From contig CALIZL010000105.1 of assembly GCA_938028745.1 (NCBI GenBank), positions 1 through 26,092 on the forward strand: a stretch of DNA of 26,092 nucleotides. Reading direction: 5' to 3'. The position numbers and the translations under genes are program-made. Below, piece after piece: positions 23,955 to 26,092 of this stretch. The DNA comes from an uncultured Prevotella sp. GTDB lineage: Bacteria > Bacteroidota > Bacteroidia > Bacteroidales > Bacteroidaceae. Under the pieces are notes generated by a model. That model did no database searches and was not told the origin of the DNA. It saw only the letters and a program-made list of their open reading frames with translations. How positions within the stretch are numbered: the stretch's first letter is position 1; each line of letters begins with the position of its first letter.

Positions 23955-24157
23955 AGAGAATGTATAGGGTGACTTCCACTTGGCCACTTTTTGAGATATA
24001 ACCACGTTTCGCCACATACAAATGAGCCGGAATATCAGATTTCATCGTATCCTTGTTCCAGTACTTTGTACATGAAGAGGAGTGTTTGTCTTCGCTTTAC
24101 AGCACAAAGACAATAAGCCCCTCTCAAATTATAGAAACATTAAAAGTCAAGGCTACT
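23955..24157. repeat. Large dispersed repeat, copy B2
   Basis: It matches 7585-7796 by shared words in the same order, including ATCGTATC, TACTTTGTACATGA and CCCCTCTCAAATTATAGAAA. It ends about 40 bp before the stop codon of the ABC permease gene. Confidence 0.7.
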
Positions 24158-24195
24158 TCAATTGTTTGATTCTTTTTTTGCAGCAGATGTATCTT

Positions 24196-24972
24196 TTATT
24201 TTTTCCTTATAAATACAAAAAATGAGATAACGATAAAGAATGGCACATAGGCTATGCTTGCGTATTCGCTTTTTGAAAAGTTTATTATTCCGCTATAAAC
24301 ACAATGGTTTAATCTCCACACTGTGCTATAGGGTATAAGGTAGGCATAATCTTTATTTTGAGCAATAATACCAAAGATCGTCATGAGGCTAGCAAACCCA
24401 ATAGGCAAAACAAAACTCTTAAAAATCAAACTAAGATTATATTGTATAAATGAAACAGCAGAAAGGGCTATAAACAAATACGAGAAATATGAAACCATTA
24501 GGGTATTGACATTATAACTGGAGAATTTATATCCGGGTAATAACTTATCCAGAGCAAAACCAGACAGAAGGAAAGTAAGATAACCTATAAGGGAAGAAAT
24601 AAAGATAATCTCTAAAAGGAAGACAATTTTGCTCGAATAAACTGTCACCTTGCTCACAGGTCTTGTAAAAAGAAGTCTAAATCCATAATTCTTATATTCT
24701 ACATCGCATAAAGAATAACTCAAAACGGCTGCAAGAATTGGATAAAGCAGACTATAGTATTCAAAGATGTACCTACCCAATAACCATACCCAAGGATTGT
24801 AATCAAAAGTTATTGCCGGATTATTGACAGCATCAGCATGTTTAAACAAGATATATACATCAATACATAAAGTAATGAAAAAAGGAAATAACAAGAAGAG
24901 CCAAATGGCAATATTAAATCTTAATTTATAGTGTTCACTTTTAAGAATGGTAAAGAATGATACTGGTTTCAT
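24196..24972 (-). CDS. ABC transporter permease, lantibiotic-immunity-like (ABC-2 type)
   Basis: The start is the ATG at 24972 (MKPVSFFTILKSEHYKLRFN, 258 aa). The frame extends 17 codons further but that part overlaps the ATPase gene. The ATG overlaps the stop of the upstream gene as ATGA, indicating translational coupling. There are about six hydrophobic segments: IAIWLFLLFPFFITLCIDVYI, YYSLLYPILAAVLSY, VFLLEIIFISSLIGYLTFLLSGF, a segment around VSYFSYLFIALSAVSF, one around FVLPIGFASLMTIFGII, and the C-terminal VPFFIVISFFVFI before RKK. The EHYKLR motif after the start is usual for bacteriocin- and bacitracin-resistance permeases. With the ATPase it would export or exclude a cell-envelope-active peptide (inference). 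It is AT-richer than the rest of the window. Confidence 0.8.
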   Translation of the reverse strand: MKPVSFFTILKSEHYKLRFNIAIWLFLLFPFFITLCIDVYILFKHADAVNNPAITFDYNPWVWLLGRYIFEYYSLLYPILAAVLSYSLCDVEYKNYGFRLLFTRPVSKVTVYSSKIVFLLEIIFISSLIGYLTFLLSGFALDKLLPGYKFSSYNVNTLMVSYFSYLFIALSAVSFIQYNLSLIFKSFVLPIGFASLMTIFGIIAQNKDYAYLIPYSTVWRLNHCVYSGIINFSKSEYASIAYVPFFIVISFFVFIRKK

Positions 24973-25871
24973 AAGTCGGTTTTTATTAGATGAAGGAATA
25001 CAGACTCCAATTTTTCTTGGCATTTATCTGCAAATATAATTTGGATGTTGTTTTGTTGCATTAAATTTTTGAAACTGTCAAAAGAACCATCTTGTTCTAT
25101 TTCTATGACAAACGTTCTGTCAGAAATCCTATTTACAGGTATCAAGTGCTCTTTACATATCTCCATGCCTCGTTCCGGCTGGTCAGTATATATTAAATAT
25201 GAAAGCTTTTTCTGATTGAGTAGACTGTTAATTTCTCCTTGAAACAATAATCTTTTGTTATTTAATACTCCGATATGTGTGCATATTTTCTCCAGTTCAG
25301 CTAAGATATGTCCTGATATGAAAATCGTTTTTCCTTCGCTTTGAAGTTTGAGCATTAGCTCTCTCATTTCATAAACACCTTGCGGATCTAGTCCATTGAG
25401 TGGTTCGTCAAGAATGAGTAATTTCGGATTATGAAACATTGCCATCGCAATTCCCAGGCGTTGTTTCATTCCTGTAGAATATTTTCTAACTTTTTTGTCT
25501 TTATCTTTAGTCAAATTCACAAGTTCTAAAACCTCTTTAATGCGCTTTTGTCCACAATGATATAGCATATCCAGGTAGTTTAGATTCTCATAGGCACTCA
25601 AATCTGCATAGAAGAATGGTTGTTCTACCAGGCATCCTATATTTTGAAGGATATACGATCTGTTAGAATGGAATTCTTTTTTATTGAAGAATATCGTATT
25701 TGTTTTAGTTTGCTCCAATCCTAAAAGTATCTTTATCGTAGTAGATTTACCCTCCCCATTCTTGCCTAAGTATCCATAAATGGAACCCTCAGGAATCTTC
25801 AAGTTAATGTCTTCTAATACAGAATGATTTCTGTAGTTAAAAGTGAGATGGTTGGTTTCTAGTATATTCAT
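24969..25871 (-). CDS. ABC transporter ATP-binding protein, lantibiotic-immunity-like
   Basis: The start is placed at the ATG at 25871 (MNILETNHLTFNYRN, 300 aa); a GTG three codons up is possible. A complete nucleotide-binding domain: Walker A GKNGEGKST (36-44), Q-loop VEQP (Q84), signature YSTGMKQRLG (131-140, STG in place of LSGGQ), Walker B LLILDEP (151-157), and H-loop H188 in ISGHIL. The C-terminal third resembles the BcrA/gallidermin-type exporters that protect cells from membrane-active peptides. It overlaps the permease by 4 nt. No two-component or peptide gene is seen before the window ends, so the trigger is unknown. GC by eye is about 35 %, clearly lower than neighbours such as cmk. 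Confidence 0.87.
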   Translation of the reverse strand: MNILETNHLTFNYRNHSVLEDINLKIPEGSIYGYLGKNGEGKSTTIKILLGLEQTKTNTIFFNKKEFHSNRSYILQNIGCLVEQPFFYADLSAYENLNYLDMLYHCGQKRIKEVLELVNLTKDKDKKVRKYSTGMKQRLGIAMAMFHNPKLLILDEPLNGLDPQGVYEMRELMLKLQSEGKTIFISGHILAELEKICTHIGVLNNKRLLFQGEINSLLNQKKLSYLIYTDQPERGMEICKEHLIPVNRISDRTFVIEIEQDGSFDSFKNLMQQNNIQIIFADKCQEKLESVFLHLIKTDL

Positions 25872-25880
25872 AATCAACAC

Positions 25881-26092
25881 TATCTTTTTAAAATATTCGT
25901 ATTTAAATGATTTGATGTAATTCTGTAGCTCTTATTTAGACCTATTTGAAATTCTAAATAATTCATTGGAAGATATATGGTGAAATGTTTTTGGGCGGAA
26001 AGAGCTATTTTCTTTTCTCGGATGACATAAATGGAATCACTAGTGTCCACTAAAAGAAATTAAGACTTAGCAGAGTTGCAGATTGTAAGTTC
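25881..26092. other. AT-rich flank with a possible IS end
   Basis: No gene is supported. Near the end, TAGTGTCCACTA (26040-26051) is a short perfect inverted repeat followed by AAAGAAATTAAG, which resembles the tip of an insertion sequence continuing beyond the window. This is a guess from one short motif. No TAnnTTTG promoter for the ABC genes was found with confidence. Confidence 0.25.

Larger units (their letters stand above)
22704..24195. other. Gene graveyard and repeat region (copy B)
   Basis: 1.49 kb without an intact gene: an IS4-type transposase start (22743-22790, -), a DUF1016/YhcG-like remnant (22860-23129, +), an AACTCACCAACTC tract, large repeat copy B1 (23129-23783) with a 22-bp array, a GC-richer unrelated insert (about 23785-23935, with the stem ACCGC/GCGGT), and repeat copy B2 (23955-24157). 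Confidence 0.7.

Noticed and set aside
24973..25023. N-terminal extension of the ABC permease
   Set aside because: It lies inside the ATPase gene; the ATGA overlap start at 24972 gives the normal permease N-terminus.

Overview
The window is chromosomal DNA of a Gram-negative Bacteroidota, most likely Bacteroidales and probably Prevotella-like (inference). Reasons: a type IX secretion protein (PorQ), a Bacteroidota-type TonB transducer, an LptD-like outer-membrane protein, a lipoprotein with an acidic stretch after the lipidated cysteine, almost no Shine-Dalgarno sequences, TAnnTTTG -7 promoter elements, and many degenerate dispersed repeats between genes.

Layout. 1-854 is gene-poor and holds only tiny doubtful ORFs. 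855-2408 (+) encodes a lipoprotein of the cholesterol-dependent-cytolysin (CDC) fold that lacks the undecapeptide; it is followed by two hairpins and a convergent HD-domain hydrolase (2735-3304, -). Then come frr-rsgA (+), convergent mnmA (-), a 1.5 kb repeat-rich gap, an AlkD-type DNA glycosylase (+) and a bidirectional terminator. The minus-strand cluster lptD > Cys/Met-metabolism PLP enzyme > MalY/PatB-like C-S lyase covers 13966 to 8636. Divergent from lptD is a large pyruvate/oxaloacetate carboxyltransferase (14232-16004, +) whose biotinyl-like C-terminal domain has no biotin lysine. After a second repeat-rich gap lie porQ-cmk (-), and divergently tonB, a polyprenyl diphosphate synthase, an unknown protein and a TatD hydrolase (+). 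The last part is a graveyard (IS4-type transposase fragment, DUF1016/YhcG-like fragment, a second copy of the large intergenic repeat), followed by a clearly more AT-rich ABC exporter pair (-) that looks acquired.

How the genes fit together. Most are housekeeping: translation and ribosome maturation (frr, rsgA, mnmA), envelope biogenesis and secretion (lptD, porQ, tonB, polyprenyl synthase), nucleotide and sulfur metabolism, and DNA repair or nuclease functions. The less ordinary parts are the predicted surface CDC-like pore-forming lipoprotein, the biotin-less carboxyltransferase, the duplicated block carrying 22-bp tandem arrays, a separate array of 22-bp palindromes, a 136-bp repeat family, and the AT-rich lantibiotic-immunity-like ABC transporter. 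No rRNA, tRNA or CRISPR array was recognised. All calls are by eye from sequence; no database search was run.
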